Source: Mesocentrotus franciscanus (Eukaryota; Echinodermata; Echinoidea; Camarodonta; Strongylocentrotidae). From it: a stretch of 64,000 nt of DNA. The stretch's first letter is position 1. The number at the start of each line of letters is the position of its first letter. Below, piece after piece: positions 12,101-21,034 of this stretch. The notes beneath the pieces are model-generated. The model was given only the letters and a program-made list of their open reading frames with translations, was not told the DNA's origin and ran no database searches. A program made the position numbers and the translations under genes. The stretch spans positions 20,858,446 to 20,922,445 of the forward strand of contig CP137675.1 of assembly GCA_037976565.1 (NCBI GenBank), read 5' to 3'.

Positions 12101-12857
12101 TGAGACTACAATAACTGAACAAATGATACATGTATATATTAATCAAAAGCATAACATTTTCCAATTAAAAAAGATGGCAGCGAGTGATTTCTGCCTCCCC
12201 CTGCATATTCGGGCAAAAAAAGCAAATTTTTCACTGACATTCATGGATTTATCATTGGCTCAAGTGTTTCAATTGAAGAGGAAGAGGTAGGCCCCTGTGC
12301 TACATTTAAAAAATATCATTTTTTAACTTTGTATTTCATGTGTAATTACTCTAATTCAAAATAAATTGAATTAAGTGGGTTTCACATTTCCTGATTGAGA
12401 ACAAAAATATATATCTCATTGATTTTTAGAGACCTATGAGCCTATGTTTATGCTGATGATTGCCGACAGTATTTTTCTCATGAAAGTTCTACAGTCTGCA
12501 AGCATTGCATTTACCATCTAACATTTTTCTTCATTATCAGAACCATCCTTCTTAATCCTGATTTGCTGAATGATATTGTGTTTATGATCTTTGCAGAAGA
12601 TGGAGGTAGATGCCCTGCATTGTGCCAAGAAGTCACCGAGTGTAAAGCAAGAAGACAACAAGAAATGTGATGCAAAGCTAAAGATACCACAGCGAGGGAA
12701 GGTTTGGCCATCTAGTATGAAGGAAACAGCTGCAAATTTCAACCTTTTTCAGAATGACAAAGCAGTAGGCACTGACCAAGTCACAAGTGATAGTCAAGTG
12801 AGAAATGATGTCCAGGAGCTTCCTGAAAAACCCAGTCATGAAAAGAAGTCTGACTAA
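1..12857 (+). CDS. ANO8: Anoctamin-8 (TMEM16H) gene, 3' eleven coding exons
   Basis: Spliced gene, 5'-truncated by the window edge. Exons: 1-102, 1222-1383, 1854-2047, 2963-3113, 5361-5435, 6000-6411, 7312-7376, 8726-8917, 10169-10300, 11429-11539, 12597-12857. Every junction is GT-AG and every phase joins, giving about 618 residues to a TAA. The visible part starts at the first TM helix and runs to the C terminus. Diagnostic ANO8-like stretches include LAYRWGTLDS, EEPRPQF, WLNRMENYRLQS, RPFGQRVENIG and EMAKLEYRRREA. Known family: ten-TM TMEM16 proteins; ANO8 is reported to act at ER-plasma membrane contacts rather than as a classical chloride channel. Exon 8 keeps acidic residues (DDYLEM, VEIRSD) at places corresponding to TMEM16 calcium ligands, as I recall them. 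The variable loop before exon 7 is a decapeptide repeat here. ANO10 is the nearest alternative but fits less well. No alternative C-terminal exon was recognised downstream. Confidence 0.93.
340..710 (+). repeat. Dispersed repeat, partner inverted at 54260-54614
   Basis: The reverse complement of 54260-54614 aligns along its whole length (shared: AACACTATCCAGACAA, CTTCTCCTTGAAGG, CATTTACTGAACCCC-like). No coding capacity seen. It occupies ANO8 intron 1. Confidence 0.8.
711..1221. other. ANO8 intron, no recognised element
   Basis: AT-rich unique-looking intron sequence. Nothing beyond the TTTTTTTTTCATCAG acceptor tract is recognised. Confidence 0.6.
1222..1383 (+). CDS. ANO8: ANO8 exon (TM2 and following loop)
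   Basis: 54 codons between a TTTTCATCAG acceptor and a GTATGT donor. It encodes a hydrophobic helix, then WKRKGSALAYRWGTLDS and EEPRPQF. The LDS after WGT and the EEPRPQF context favour ANO8 over ANO10. Confidence 0.92.
1854..2047 (+). CDS. ANO8: ANO8 exon (TM3 region)
   Basis: Acceptor TTGATAG, donor GTAAGT. The exon opens in phase 0 with GDLVVNSVSGK, then YYPAWKRNVFRYF and a hydrophobic helix. It ends after two bases of a TGG codon completed by the next exon. Confidence 0.9.
2048..2962. other. ANO8 intron, AT-rich, no element seen
   Basis: Poly-T tracts and a run of TACATGTACATG-type sequence near 2730. No ORF, repeat with recognised ends or RNA gene was found. Confidence 0.6.
2963..3113 (+). 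CDS. ANO8: ANO8 exon (TM4)
   Basis: Acceptor TTTTTTCCTCAG, donor GTAAGG. The first base completes the split Trp codon. The product runs VGYIPKIILTVVISVSDIAF and then YWLNRMENYRLQSMHENQL, a highly conserved anoctamin segment. Confidence 0.92.
3114..4497. other. ANO8 intron, left half, no clear element
   Basis: AT-rich. A stretch near 3970-4085 with TTAACCCAGG and ACCCAGGGTCTAGTT resembles a repeat end, but its boundaries cannot be fixed from one copy. Confidence 0.5.
4500..4585. repeat. (ATT)n microsatellite
   Basis: Imperfect ATT/TTA trinucleotide array with occasional ATC and AGT interruptions. It lies directly left of a MITE-like element. Confidence 0.9.
4598..5325. mobile_element. MITE-like element with inverted ends
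   Basis: Left end GTTCAGATATGAAG (4607-4620) is perfectly inverted at 5302-5315. Inside are two further inverted structures: a GATCTATCCAC / GGTGGATAGA pair around 4694-4790 and a perfect hairpin at 5092-5126. No transposase is seen. It looks non-autonomous. A lone end of the same family occurs near 9583. Confidence 0.75.
5361..5435 (+). CDS. ANO8: ANO8 exon (TM5 end)
   Basis: 75 nt, phase 0 at both ends, acceptor CATACAG and donor GTAAGT. Encodes VQFINHFLALFYIAFILKDM followed by TRLRN, matching the FYIGFxLKDM signature of the family. Too short to show up as a long open frame. Confidence 0.92.
5436..5999. other. ANO8 intron, no recognised element
   Basis: AT-rich intron with two ACATGTACATG patches. 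Nothing else supported. Confidence 0.55.
6000..6411 (+). CDS. ANO8: ANO8 exon with decapeptide-repeat loop
   Basis: Acceptor TTTACAG; donor GTAAAT after the first base of a Gly codon. The exon starts YLGTIFILRQLTGNFKESVL, matching the segment after TM5. It continues into a cytosolic loop built from about eight 10-residue units such as DMSEVTKRQG and DILEGTERQG (codons 6150-6389). ANO8 proteins have a long acidic variable insert here, so position and charge fit. The phase-1 end joins exactly to the next exon. If the intron were retained, translation would stop at the TAA at 6417-6419. Confidence 0.85.
6126..6398 (+). repeat. In-frame 30-bp minisatellite in ANO8 coding exon
   Basis: Roughly nine 30-bp units; the consensus codes D-M-S-E-x-T-K/E-R-Q-G. 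Units from about 6270 to 6360 show a 60-bp higher-order repeat (DILEGTERQG plus DMSEVTKRQG, twice). All unit lengths are multiples of three and no stop occurs on the + strand. Confidence 0.9.
6467..6835. repeat. Dispersed repeat, GTCCGTCCGT / GGTCAAAGGTCA family
   Basis: Begins TGCCTCTGCCCACCAAAGG, has GTCCGTCCGTCTGT, CTCAAGAACCAC, TATGTATCACCATAGGAAG, and AGGTCAAAGGTCAC at 6647. The same word order recurs at 7463, 13328, 51672 and 60738, so this is one dispersed family. Confidence 0.85.
7312..7376 (+). CDS. ANO8: ANO8 exon (loop before TM6)
   Basis: 65 nt, acceptor ATCTGTAG, donor GTTAGT. The first two bases complete the split Gly codon, then SSEEMFIITQAELESEMRSYE. The TQAELES motif occurs in ANO8 just before the second half of the membrane domain. 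Confidence 0.88.
7463..8080. repeat. Same dispersed family with internal tandem units
   Basis: Starts GCCTCCGCTACGGTAGCCGG. It then contains four direct units of about 135-143 bp starting near 7534, 7669, 7812 and 7945, each with GTGATCGCGTTATC, CAAGAACCGATGG and (mostly) AGGTCAAAGGTCACAGGGC. It closes with GGCGGAGGCATCA and CGCGCAGTTGAA. The matching end words near 44080 mark the 3' boundary of the family. Confidence 0.85.
8372..8605. repeat. Dispersed repeat related to 28910-29405
   Basis: Shares AAAATTGAAGTTAAT, GGTGAAATTCACAGAA-like words and the end TTTTTGAGACACC plus GTATGATG with the region at 28911-29405. It sits in ANO8 intron 7, just before exon 8. Confidence 0.7.
8726..8917 (+). 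CDS. ANO8: ANO8 exon (pore helices, calcium-site region)
   Basis: 64 codons, acceptor CACTTTTAG, donor GTCAGT. Reads DTFDDYLEM, then IQFGYVILFSSAFPLAG, then INNTVEIRSDAFKLC, then RPFGQRVENIGSWQ. The acidic residues in DDYLEM and VEIRSD sit where TMEM16 proteins bind calcium. The RPFGQRVE stretch is the strongest ANO8-specific signature. Confidence 0.95.
8918..10168. other. ANO8 intron with repeat fragments
   Basis: Contains a short tandem array of ACACGTGCACG units (about 9343-9381), a solo GTTCAGATATG end of the 4598 element (about 9583-9615), and a partial GTCAGCAGATCCAAGG copy of the dispersed family (about 9690-10070). The remainder is AT-rich. Confidence 0.6.
10169..10300 (+). CDS. ANO8: ANO8 exon (late TM helices)
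   Basis: 44 codons, phase 0 at both ends, acceptor TTTATTTAG, donor GTACAT. Encodes QALEVMAVIGVIVNCALLGI, then an extracellular stretch (FPSLTP) and a second helix VILCIVVVE. Order and spacing match the family's last TM helices. Confidence 0.9.
10301..11428. other. ANO8 intron with decayed repeat copies
   Basis: Between about 10725 and 11215, repeated phrases (AGGTCAAAGGTC, AAGGTCACAG, ATAACTT, ATCAAACTTGG) show decayed copies of the same family as 6467. No coding sequence seen. Confidence 0.55.
11429..11539 (+). CDS. ANO8: ANO8 exon (last TM end and C-terminal helix)
   Basis: 37 codons, acceptor TTTAATCAG, donor GTAGGT. Encodes HVILAAKQAISLSIPDVPHW and then the EMAKLEYRRREALK helix, a conserved post-TM10 segment. 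Confidence 0.93.
11540..12596. other. ANO8 intron, no recognised element
   Basis: AT-rich. Short open frames are present but show no family resemblance or splice-compatible ANO8 similarity. Confidence 0.55.
12597..12857 (+). CDS. ANO8: ANO8 terminal coding exon
   Basis: Acceptor TCTTTGCAG; 86 codons then TAA. Hydrophilic, Lys/Asp/Ser-rich tail starting KMEVDALHCAKKSPSVKQED. A short KLKIPQRGK patch resembles a conserved Lys-rich motif in the vertebrate ANO8 tail. The vertebrate ANO8 tail is much longer, so this one is short or further exons were missed. Confidence 0.8.
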   Translation, partial: KMEVDALHCAKKSPSVKQEDNKKCDAKLKIPQRGKVWPSSMKETAANFNLFQNDKAVGTDQVTSDSQVRNDVQELPEKPSHEKKSD

Positions 12858-13327
12858 GATAGTTCCAAATGTATCGGTGTAAACAAAGATAGCAAATGAA
12901 AACCATATACATGTATTAAGGAATGTGATTTGCCTGTATGTAACTTCTTTGTGGTACAATATTATACATATGATATTGGATGGTCTAGAGTTTAGTATAG
13001 AAAGATATTAGACAAAATATTGAACTACAGGTATACGTCGCTGTGCCAAAATATTGACTATTAAAAGCCTAAGTCACACAAACAGTACGATCAGTCACTG
13101 GTCAGAGAGGTCACAGAGAGGTTTTTGGCAGTGTTTGAAAGGTTGTCAGTGGTCAGCAATTTGTCTTCAAAGCGATTTGGACAGCTGAAGGTTTACGCTA
13201 GGGTAAGGAGACCGATTGCTGACTGATCGCAATCGATCTATAGTACTTGCTGACTACATCTGAATGTTCTTTTTTTTAAGGAAAGATCAGCAGCTGATTA
13301 ACGAATGATAAAAGATTACTTTTTTTA
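12858..13327. other. ANO8 3' flank / probable 3' UTR start
   Basis: Follows the TAA. No canonical AATAAA is near; an ATTAAA at about 13060 is the only weak polyadenylation candidate. The region near 13080-13260 has repeated GGTCAG and GTCAGTGGTCAG-like words. Confidence 0.4.
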
Positions 13328-13720
13328 CTGCCTCTAGCCTCCAATGGTGGTGTCGGAGGCGTTATGTTTTTGGGGATGTCTGTACATCCTTTCTTCACTC
13401 TTTCTCGTTATCTTGATATCTCAATAACCATTTGAGGTATAAACTTCAAATTGAATGACAGTATGTATCCCCATGGGTAGTTGATTTGATTAGATTTGAG
13501 GGTAAGTTGGTCAAAGGTCAAAGGTCGTAGAGATCAATTTCTGAAATTATAGTTTTTTTTTTCTTCTAGCGTAATCTCAAGAACCACTTGAGGTATGAAC
13601 TCCAAACGTGGAGATAGTATGTATCACATTTGGAAGACAATCTTATTAGATTTGAGGATAAGTATATAAGTCAAAGTCATGGTAGTCAATTCCATTAAAT
13701 TACTGGCTTTAGCCTCATGA
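13328..13720. repeat. Dispersed GGTCAAAGGTCA family copy
   Basis: TGCCTCTAGCCTCCAATGGTG start, CTCAATAACCATTTGAGG, GTATGTATCCCCATGG, and GGTCAAAGGTCAAAGGTCG at 13509. Same order as the copy at 6467, with a second partial unit to about 13700. Confidence 0.8.
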
Positions 13721-13855
13721 CAAGATTACAAGGTTGCACACTATATTATACATTTTCAAGGTACGTTAATGATAGTGAAACTCGCCTGACTGAGAGTGAA
13801 ACAGATGAACATAGTCCAGGACAAAAGATCGTCAGAACATGTACATTGTGTATAA

Positions 13856-13925
13856 TAATAATAATAATATTTTGTTCTTGTATAGCGCATATCACATTAT
13901 TAGTTCTCTATGCGCTTCCAAAGAG
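13856..13925 (-). repeat. (ATT)n-tailed repeat end
   Basis: (ATA)n followed by TTGTATAGCGCATATCAC and TATGCGCTT. Similar ends occur at 24662-24745 (opposite orientation) and 46622-46700. This looks like the 3' tail of a retroposon family. Confidence 0.55.
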
Positions 13926-14084
13926 CTTTGTATCTGGTGGAAGCAGGTGTAATCCTGATCTGTTTATATTGAAGTACTCACTCAATGGATGCAAAGAGCC
14001 CTGCATTATCTGTTTCACTTTAGAAAGGTGTCTGTGCTACCTTTCTTGGATGTTTTAGCAGATCCTTGGTAGCATTTGAATAAC

Positions 14085-14520
14085 CCTAGCAAAAGGTTAA
14101 TACACTTTGTATCAAGGACTTAAAGAACAGTGCTACATAAGCTTTTTATCTACTCTCAAGTAGTATAATCTCTGGTTGGCTTTCTTTTTTATTTCTACAA
14201 TATTCCTAGTCCAGTCAAGAGAATTTGAGACAATAGTACCTAGATAACTATATTCTTGTTCTTCAGTACTATCGTGTATCAAAATCAGGGTATGATCAGA
14301 AGGGTTTCGTCGAAAATCAATTTTCGTCTCTTTTGTTTTAGTTACATTTAGTTTCAGAAAGTGGTCATCGCACCATTTTAAAAAAAATCATCTATCACCT
14401 TTACATATGGGCCTATATCATCAGAAAGTTAACCTGTAATCTCGGTATTGTCTGCATATTCTATGATGCTACACTCTCTTACATGATTTGTAGTCTGTCA
14501 CCTAGAAAACTATGGATCCA
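14085..14520 (-). pseudogene. LINE reverse-transcriptase relic
   Basis: The minus strand gives EYADNTEITG (a decayed YADD box), then KWCDDHFLKLNVTKTKE, then YSYLGTIVSNSLDWTRNI and KKANQRLYYLR. This order is the C-terminal half of non-LTR retrotransposon RTs. A stop lies shortly after the YADN box, so it is inactive. The clade cannot be decided from this fragment. Confidence 0.8.
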
Positions 14521-14589
14521 CAGAGTGATCTGGGGTGGGACATTCATATTAATCAGTTTAAGTCAGGAAAACTTAAACAGGTACAGCAC

Positions 14590-15280
14590 GTGTGTAGTCC
14601 TTATAAGGACTGGGGTATTTTCTTTTGGAGCGATGTGTTAGTTTTTAAATAACTGTTGTATAATTCTTTTGTGGATATAGTTCTGACAAGAACTTGTAAT
14701 CCTTTCGAAGAAAGAGATGGTCTCAATATTTCGGACTGTGTGCTCTGTCCATGGTCAGGAGAATGGCGTGAGTGAGAGAAAGCATAACAATATGTGGTTA
14801 ATATGCAGACGTGAAGGGAAACCGTTGAGTTTGCGGACACGAAAGAAAGTCGGGTCAGTTGGTTGAAGATTTCCTGTTGATGAGTGGTAACCAGATGTTG
14901 ATCTGAAGGCCTGAGGTTCTGTATCATGTTTAAGACTTTCTATGGCTTCTCATACCCTCCTAGTGTGCCAGTGCTGTCGTCCCACTTGATCCTATGCCCC
15001 TGTAGTTCTGCGTGTTTCACAATCCCTGATTTTTCCCAATCGCTGTGTTTCTGGCAGTCCTTGTGTTCCTTGAGTCTGGTGTCAAAATCCCTCCCTGTTT
15101 CTCTGATGTATACTTTGCCACATTTGCATGGTATTTTGTAGATGCCCTGTTGTTTGTTCTTGGGTGTTTTGTCCTTGTGGGTGTGAAGAGCGGTGTCTGA
15201 CATGGATGTTGGCTGCTTGGAGTATGCGCTGGAGTATGCACTGAAGCCTGTGTGATGCTTGTGAGGTGCTCACAAATTAG
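14590..15280 (-). pseudogene. Penelope-like element relic, GIY-YIG domain
   Basis: The minus-strand frame at 15203-14940 encodes HKDKTPKNKQQGIYKIPCKC, then GKVYIRETGRDFDTRLKEH and HRIKWDDS. This is the Penelope-like element endonuclease: GIY at residues 20-22, the IPC-x-CG cysteines typical of animal PLEs, and YIx-ETGR. The YIG glycine is replaced by arginine. Upstream coding (ILQAANIHVRH) lies in another frame, so a frameshift occurs near 15200. Downstream, 14925-14601 is open but probably 3' end or UTR of the element. No RT domain remains. Confidence 0.82.
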
Positions 15281-15299
15281 GCCATAGACAAATGAAGTA

Positions 15300-17755
15300 G
15301 CCCAAACACCATTTTGAAAAATCATCAATTTTTGGGGACTGCCATTCACACTACTGGAAAATCCCATAAGAAACCATCAGTGTTTGCTCAATCAGATTTT
15401 TTGGTGAGTAGTGCGCATGCGGGACTTGTCGCTGCTCTGCATATGATCACATGGAAACGAGGAGAGTCATGTGGCCATAATCCGGAATCATTCACCAATA
15501 TTTCAAGAGCAGGTATTTACACTGCAATAATCAGTGAAATTTCTTTCGGTTTTTAGAAAAATACACTCCAGAGGTGGATTTTTCTATTTTTTGTTTTTCC
15601 TTGTGTTTCCCGTAGTTGCTTAGCAACTTCCGACAAAACACCCAAAAATTGAGAAAAATCTTTTTTTTGTCGCTTCCGGTGTAAATGCAGCTATTGTCAA
15701 ATTCTGAGGAAAATGTTGCTTCATTTTCAAAACTTTTCATTTTGCTTTTGTAGAAAGATATTTTGAACCAATTATATTTGTAAAGGTTCTTTGCAACATA
15801 ACAGTATATGTTACATTGTAGAATTATTAGTCATTTGTTAATGCATTAAGTATTAATTAGAGTATCAATTTTATGGTATTTATTTATTTAATTATTTATT
15901 CATTATACATTATATATCAACTCATTCTTGCAATCAATTTTCATCATTTTTTTTCAATCAATTACTCGATCATTTGATTATTGCCAGTTTCCCTATTTGT
16001 TTGCTTTTATTTCCGTTTTATTTGTACATGTTCACAAATGCTATGTAAATTATACTTTATACTATGTAATTCATATACTTGGTTACAATAATATTGATTA
16101 TTTGTACATTTTTTGATTGTATTCTCCAATACCGCTTATGGGTGAAATGAGAATAATTTTTATTGTCACTAAACATGGATGGGGCTCTGCTCACATCACA
16201 GGACCATAGTAGCAACCAGGCTAGGTCAACTCAGGTCAATGGGCATGCACTTTCGGGTAGTAGCAAGTTTAATTTCTTATTTATTGCTGACATTTATACA
16301 GGGTAGCACGCTTTCACCAGTAGTGGTGGTCTTTCATGATAACAGTAATAATTATAAATATGAACTCATAACAGTAAAAGAACAAAACACAGAAGAAAAT
16401 AAGTAAACACAAAGTATATACATGTATTCAAATTCTTTGGTATCCTCGTAATATATGTGGACTTTTAAAACAAATTACTGTTGTATATTTGATATATCGC
16501 ATTACCTGTATAGATGGTAATCTGTTTTTAAATCAAGTGAAATGTAATAATTAATAGACATTTTAAGTTCTAAAAATATCCTCGTATAGTTTCTTAAGCT
16601 CATAAACAAAGTTGAAAGACGATCTTGGCTCAACATAGATCCACACTTGAGATATCAATATTGTTATATACATACATTTATTTACATAGCATAAAGGTAT
16701 ACATATTACAAAATCTAATTCCTTGTTGAATAATACACGTTGATTGGTTTTAACATGTATAGCATTTGAATATACAAGCTAAATACTAATGAACATATCA
16801 ATATTATTCATACTTATAATGAATGATGTCATTCATTCACTTTGAAAAGCTTCATATCATTCTACATTATGAGATCTATTAAGCAAAGTCCATCAAATAT
16901 GAGGATGGATATGAATACTGCATTTATATACAGTTGTAAGTGTATCATAAACGAATGGTGGGATTCACACAGAAGAAATGCGTTGAAATGTGAAAAATAA
17001 AAGTAAAGATTCAACCATGAATCAAGCAAACAAAATTTAGGCTCGTGTGAATGCACGCAAAAATCATCAATGTTCGGACCGCGGTTCAAACTTCACTTTT
17101 AGCGATTTTTTGTTGTTGCCACGTTTGAACTAAGGTTCAAACCTCACTTCTTGTCTGAATGCACCATTTGTTTGGTTGTGCCTGTGGTTATCTAAACCTA
17201 TTCATTACACTGTATTTCACATGACCTCTTTGTTCTAGATGCAGCCTATGAATGATATAATCATGAATTCTCAGCTCACTCTTTCCCATCTCCCTTTCTC
17301 TATACATGATACCCATTATTCCCTTTTCTCTCCCTCCTGCTCCCCTCGCCTTAACCTGTATTATCTTATAGTGCAATACACTGTACTATATAACTATCGT
17401 TTTTATGTAGCAATGTTGTAGATTTGTATGTGTCAATTTCTTGTCATTTACCTTTACTTGCTCTTGAATGAATTCATTGTATGAATGAACTTTAACTCTG
17501 TAAATATTCTCACAATTTGGACTATTGCCGCAACGAAGATATTAATAAAACCATAAATCAAATTTCAGTGTGTTTTCTGTAGTTTTCTGTTGGTTCCTTT
17601 TTTCGAAGGTTCATTATTTCAAAATGTTTGTTATTCAAAATTGTTAATTCAGAGAATTACATAGCCATGATAGGGTTCATAATTTTAAAAATGAAATACG
17701 ATTCATAATTCCAAAAATGAAAGAGTAGTCTGCTAGCCTGTCTCAGAATAGAGAC
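15300..17755. other. Intergenic AT-rich stretch, no gene seen
   Basis: Very AT-rich around 15840-16140 and 16440-16860. A clean AATAAA at 17544 followed by a GT-rich stretch could be a polyadenylation site, but no exon is recognised to go with it. Near 16960-17165 the paired words GTTCAAACTTCACTT and GTTCAAACCTCACTT suggest a decayed repeat. Confidence 0.5.
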
Positions 17756-17759
17756 CCAC

Positions 17760-18690
17760 TTCAGGGGTGTAAAAGCGTCTTCCAATTTTATTATTTTTTT
17801 TTTTGGGGGGGGGGGCTACCAATAACAAAAAAGAACACTTTCTGGAAAAAAGGGGGCACCTAAAAGGGGGAACTTCAAACCTATTTAGACATGGGTATAT
17901 ACCCCTACATTGTGAGTACATTATCAAGATGATTTCAATATCTGTTTCTCTTTACAAGATACTGCTTAAGCATTATATTTTACAGTTGGGTTTGATGGTC
18001 TGAATACTCATTTGCGAGCAAGCAAGCAAAAGCTTTAAACTTTGTGAGGTCGCATTGCAAAAATTATATCTTATAAAGAGGACAAATAAAATCCTGATGA
18101 GGGTTTTAAGCACAATCCCATCATGAAAGACTTAAAAGGCCTTTAATAAGTTACATCACTATTTCAACTATAAATGCGAGCGAGCATAGTGAGCGAGCTT
18201 TGGGGGAAATCGAAATAAAAAGTTGCTCTTATTCGCTTTAAATTAGGGGCACATGTTATGGAGAAAGGAAAGGAGGGCACTTATCAGAAGGGAAATGGAC
18301 ACTTATTAGACAAGAAAGGGAGCACGTGTCAAAGTAAAAAGGGCAAATAGATGAAAAAAGGCACATATGAGAATGGAAAAGGGGCATTAGTTATAAAGGA
18401 AAAGGGTCATCTGTTGAAGGAAAAGAAAAAGGGGCACCTATCAGAAGGAAAATGGGCATTTATTAGAAAGGAAAAGGGGGCATGTATCAAAATAAAAGGG
18501 GCACTCATCAGAGATAATCAAGGGGCACTTATAATAATGTGGAACGGGCACCTTTTAGAAATAAAAAGAGGCAGTTATCTGAAGTAAAAGGATGTATTTT
18601 ATTGTGTAAAAAGGGGCACTTTGGGATACTTGAAAAGTGGGGGGCCTCCCTCCCCCCTTCCTCCCCAAGAGCACCGCCTCTGCAAAGTAT
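17760..18690 (+). repeat. GGGGCAC-minisatellite repeat family, copy 1
   Basis: The head (AGCGTCTTCC, TTTAGACATGGGTATATA, CTACATTGTGAGTACATTAT) is followed by a unique middle, a GAGCGAGC word, then an array of about 25-30 bp units GGGGCAC-TTAT-(C/T)AGAA-GGGAAAA. It ends near GCACCGCCTCTGC. The middle aligns with 23680-24160. Confidence 0.8.
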
Positions 18691-18839
18691 GGACAACGCC
18701 CGTTTATACACTGTACATTATCTGTGGGAGAGAATTGAATATGACTATGTTCATTGATTTGGAGAGAGCGGACATGTTTAGACCAGGGGCGTCAACATCC
18801 CCCCTCCCCACACACACTAAATTTCTGTCGGTAAAAAGG

Positions 18840-19310
18840 AAGCAGTAAAGGAGGAAAGAGGAAGGAGAAAAGAGGAAGGGAGATGAAGAAAAGAGAAAGG
18901 AAAGAAGAAGAGAAAAAGAAGTCAAGAAAAAAAGAGAGGGAGAGGGGAAGTGGGATGTAAAATGAGAGAGATAAAAAATGAAGAGGAAGGAATTAGAAGA
19001 ACGATAACAGAAAAGCGAAAAAGAAAAGAAACAAGAGAAAAGAGAAAGTGATGTGATGGAGAAAGAATAAATTAAGAGGGAAGAAAAGGGAAGTAAAAGA
19101 AAGAGAAATGAGAATGACGAGAAACAATGCCGCCCAAGAAAAATTCGTACAGACAAATTTCTTCTCCAAGACTTCTCCAGACAGCACCAAATTTCCTTTC
19201 AATAGAAGGAAAAAAAGAAAGAAAAAAAAGAAGATGAAAGGGAAAAGAAAAGTAAAGAAGAAGGAAAAAGATTTATTTTTTTTTAATGGAGAAAGAGAAT
19301 GAGGAAAGAA
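18840..19310. repeat. Purine-rich low-complexity tract
   Basis: Long AGAGGAAGGAGAAAAG-type sequence, almost no pyrimidines on the + strand from 18850 to 19110 and again from 19205 to 19310. The 150-residue minus-strand frame across it is a Phe/Ser/Leu artefact. Confidence 0.85.
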
Positions 19311-19904
19311 GGTGAAACAAATAAAGAAAGAAAACTGGCCGTTTCAAGTTCTTTTGTAATGATTCCATCGGCTATATCAAGAATGTCAAACAATAATTTT
19401 GTTCCATTTGTAGCCATATGCACAGTTGATCGTATACACATGATACAAGGCTCATGTTTCGTACTCTGGGGTGTAAACATTATTTTAAAAAGTAAAGTGC
19501 AAGCGCTCTATTAAATTAGTCTACAAAGTATGTAACTTTTTTTCTTCAAAAGACCTAAATGGCTAAATTTTCTTGGTTCTCCCCTCCATTAAACGTTCGT
19601 ATCATAAGCCCACCAGCCATGTGCACCTTTTAAGCTTATGCAATATTTTGAAAAATGCTTCAAACACTGAGAGAATATAATTTGTATACGATATTTTACT
19701 GCCAGCAGGGGCTGGAAATAATCCCAGTGAATTTTTAGATAAACAAACAAACAAACAATGAAATATATTGGAGGCTAGAACACCGTTTTTTCACCAGGGG
19801 TGCCTCAAGACATCCATAGGAGAGTTACGAGAGACATTGATTAAAGACCCATTTTGATATAATCGTCAATTTCATGAAAAAATGAATTAGAAACAACCGT
19901 TAAC
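19311..19904. other. Intergenic, no recognised element
   Basis: AT-rich; only a short AAACAAACAAACAAAC run near 19742. No gene supported. Confidence 0.5.
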
Positions 19905-20510
19905 ATGCATTTTCGGGGTCCGCTCGCTATTCTTAAGGACCGCTATTCATAAGGACCGCTGTTTATAATTTGAGAAAAGGGTCATTGTTCTTAAGGACCG
20001 CTATTCATAATCGAAGAAGAGGTTCGCTATTCATAATATGAGAAGAGAGTCGCTATTCATTCATAATACAAAATCGGGGTCGGTATTCAATAGGGGTCCC
20101 TATTCATAATACGAGAAGAATGAATAGCGAATAGAACATGAATAGCGACCCTCATTTCGTATTATGAATAGCGGTCCTTACGAGTACCCCCAATATAAAT
20201 TATGAATAGCGACCCTCATCTCACGTTATGTAGTAGCGATCCTTATATGAATAACGGTCCTTATGCCTTTATGAATAATGACCCCCTTTCCGTTTATGAA
20301 TAGCGGTCCTCACGAGTAGCGACCCCCAATATTATGAATAGCGCCCTTTCTTCATGTTTATGAATAGCGACCCCGATTTCGTATTATGAATAGCGGTCCT
20401 TAAGCGTTATGACCCTCAGTGTCAATTATGAATAGCGACCCTCATCTCACATTATGAATAGCGGTACTTATGAATAGCGGTCCTTATGACTAGCGAGGTT
20501 ACCCCGCATT
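19905..20510. mobile_element. Fold-back element built from GACCGCTATTCATAA units
   Basis: The left part repeats AGGACCGCTATTCATAA and GAGAAGAGGGTCGCTATTC. From about 20110 on the same words appear inverted (TTATGAATAGCGGTCCTTA, GAATAGCGACCCTCAT). The outer ends (TTTTCGGGG at left, CCCCGCATTTTC at right) are inverted copies too. No coding capacity. This fits a fold-back type non-autonomous DNA element with tandem subunits in its arms. Confidence 0.75.
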
Positions 20511-21030
20511 TTCAAGAGGAAATAACATTTTAAAGACAATTAAATGTCTTTTTATCTTCGCTCACTCACAGCATTTAGAAACCGGATGGTGTCAGGCAGT
20601 GGAGTGCCAGAATACCTCCATATTTGATCCAGAATATCTATTTGACAGTAAGGTGCCCAAATGTTATCACATTCGGGCAGCAAGCATTATATCGAAATTA
20701 CATTTTTTCAACGGTTGTTCGCTTCACTCGCTCGGAACATTTAGAAACAGAGTGATACTGGGCAACGAGATGCCCGAATAATCTCATATTCGTGGTTCGA
20801 GGTGACCAAATACATGTGATTCTTATATTCCTCTATTCGTGTGTTTTGATAACAAATTAAAAAAATTACTATATTAAAACTGTCATTCCTATTTTTGCCC
20901 GCTCGCTCGCAATTTTTAGAAACCAATGCATCCATACGTGTGTACATGGCACTCGACGAGATCCAGAGTGATGAAAAATGAGTCTTCCGTAATGAATTTG
21001 GGATTGGGGTGACGTAAAACTTTGTTATTT
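20511..21030. other. Intergenic with GCTCGCTCG-type words
   Basis: Three stretches (about 20555-20600, 20715-20770, 20890-20930) share TTCGCTCACTC or GCTCGCTCGC followed by A-TTTAGAAACC, suggesting a degraded tandem repeat with a unit near 170 bp. No gene supported. Confidence 0.5.
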
Positions 21031-21034
21031 CTTA

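Noticed and set aside
1..12857. ANO10 as the identity of the anoctamin
   Set aside because: Exon 8 (RPFGQRVENIG, VEIRSDAFKLC), exon 2 (LAYRWGTLDS, EEPRPQF) and exon 7 (TQAELES) resemble ANO8 more than ANO10. The variable charged loop before exon 7 is also an ANO8 trait.
14940..15203. Free-standing homing endonuclease from the GIY-YIG hit
   Set aside because: The IPC-x-CG cysteines and the ETGR/KEH context are those of Penelope-like retroelements, and the fragment is decayed.
18704..19156. 150-residue minus-strand Phe/Ser-rich frame
   Set aside because: It lies in a purine-rich low-complexity tract; composition alone explains the absence of stops.
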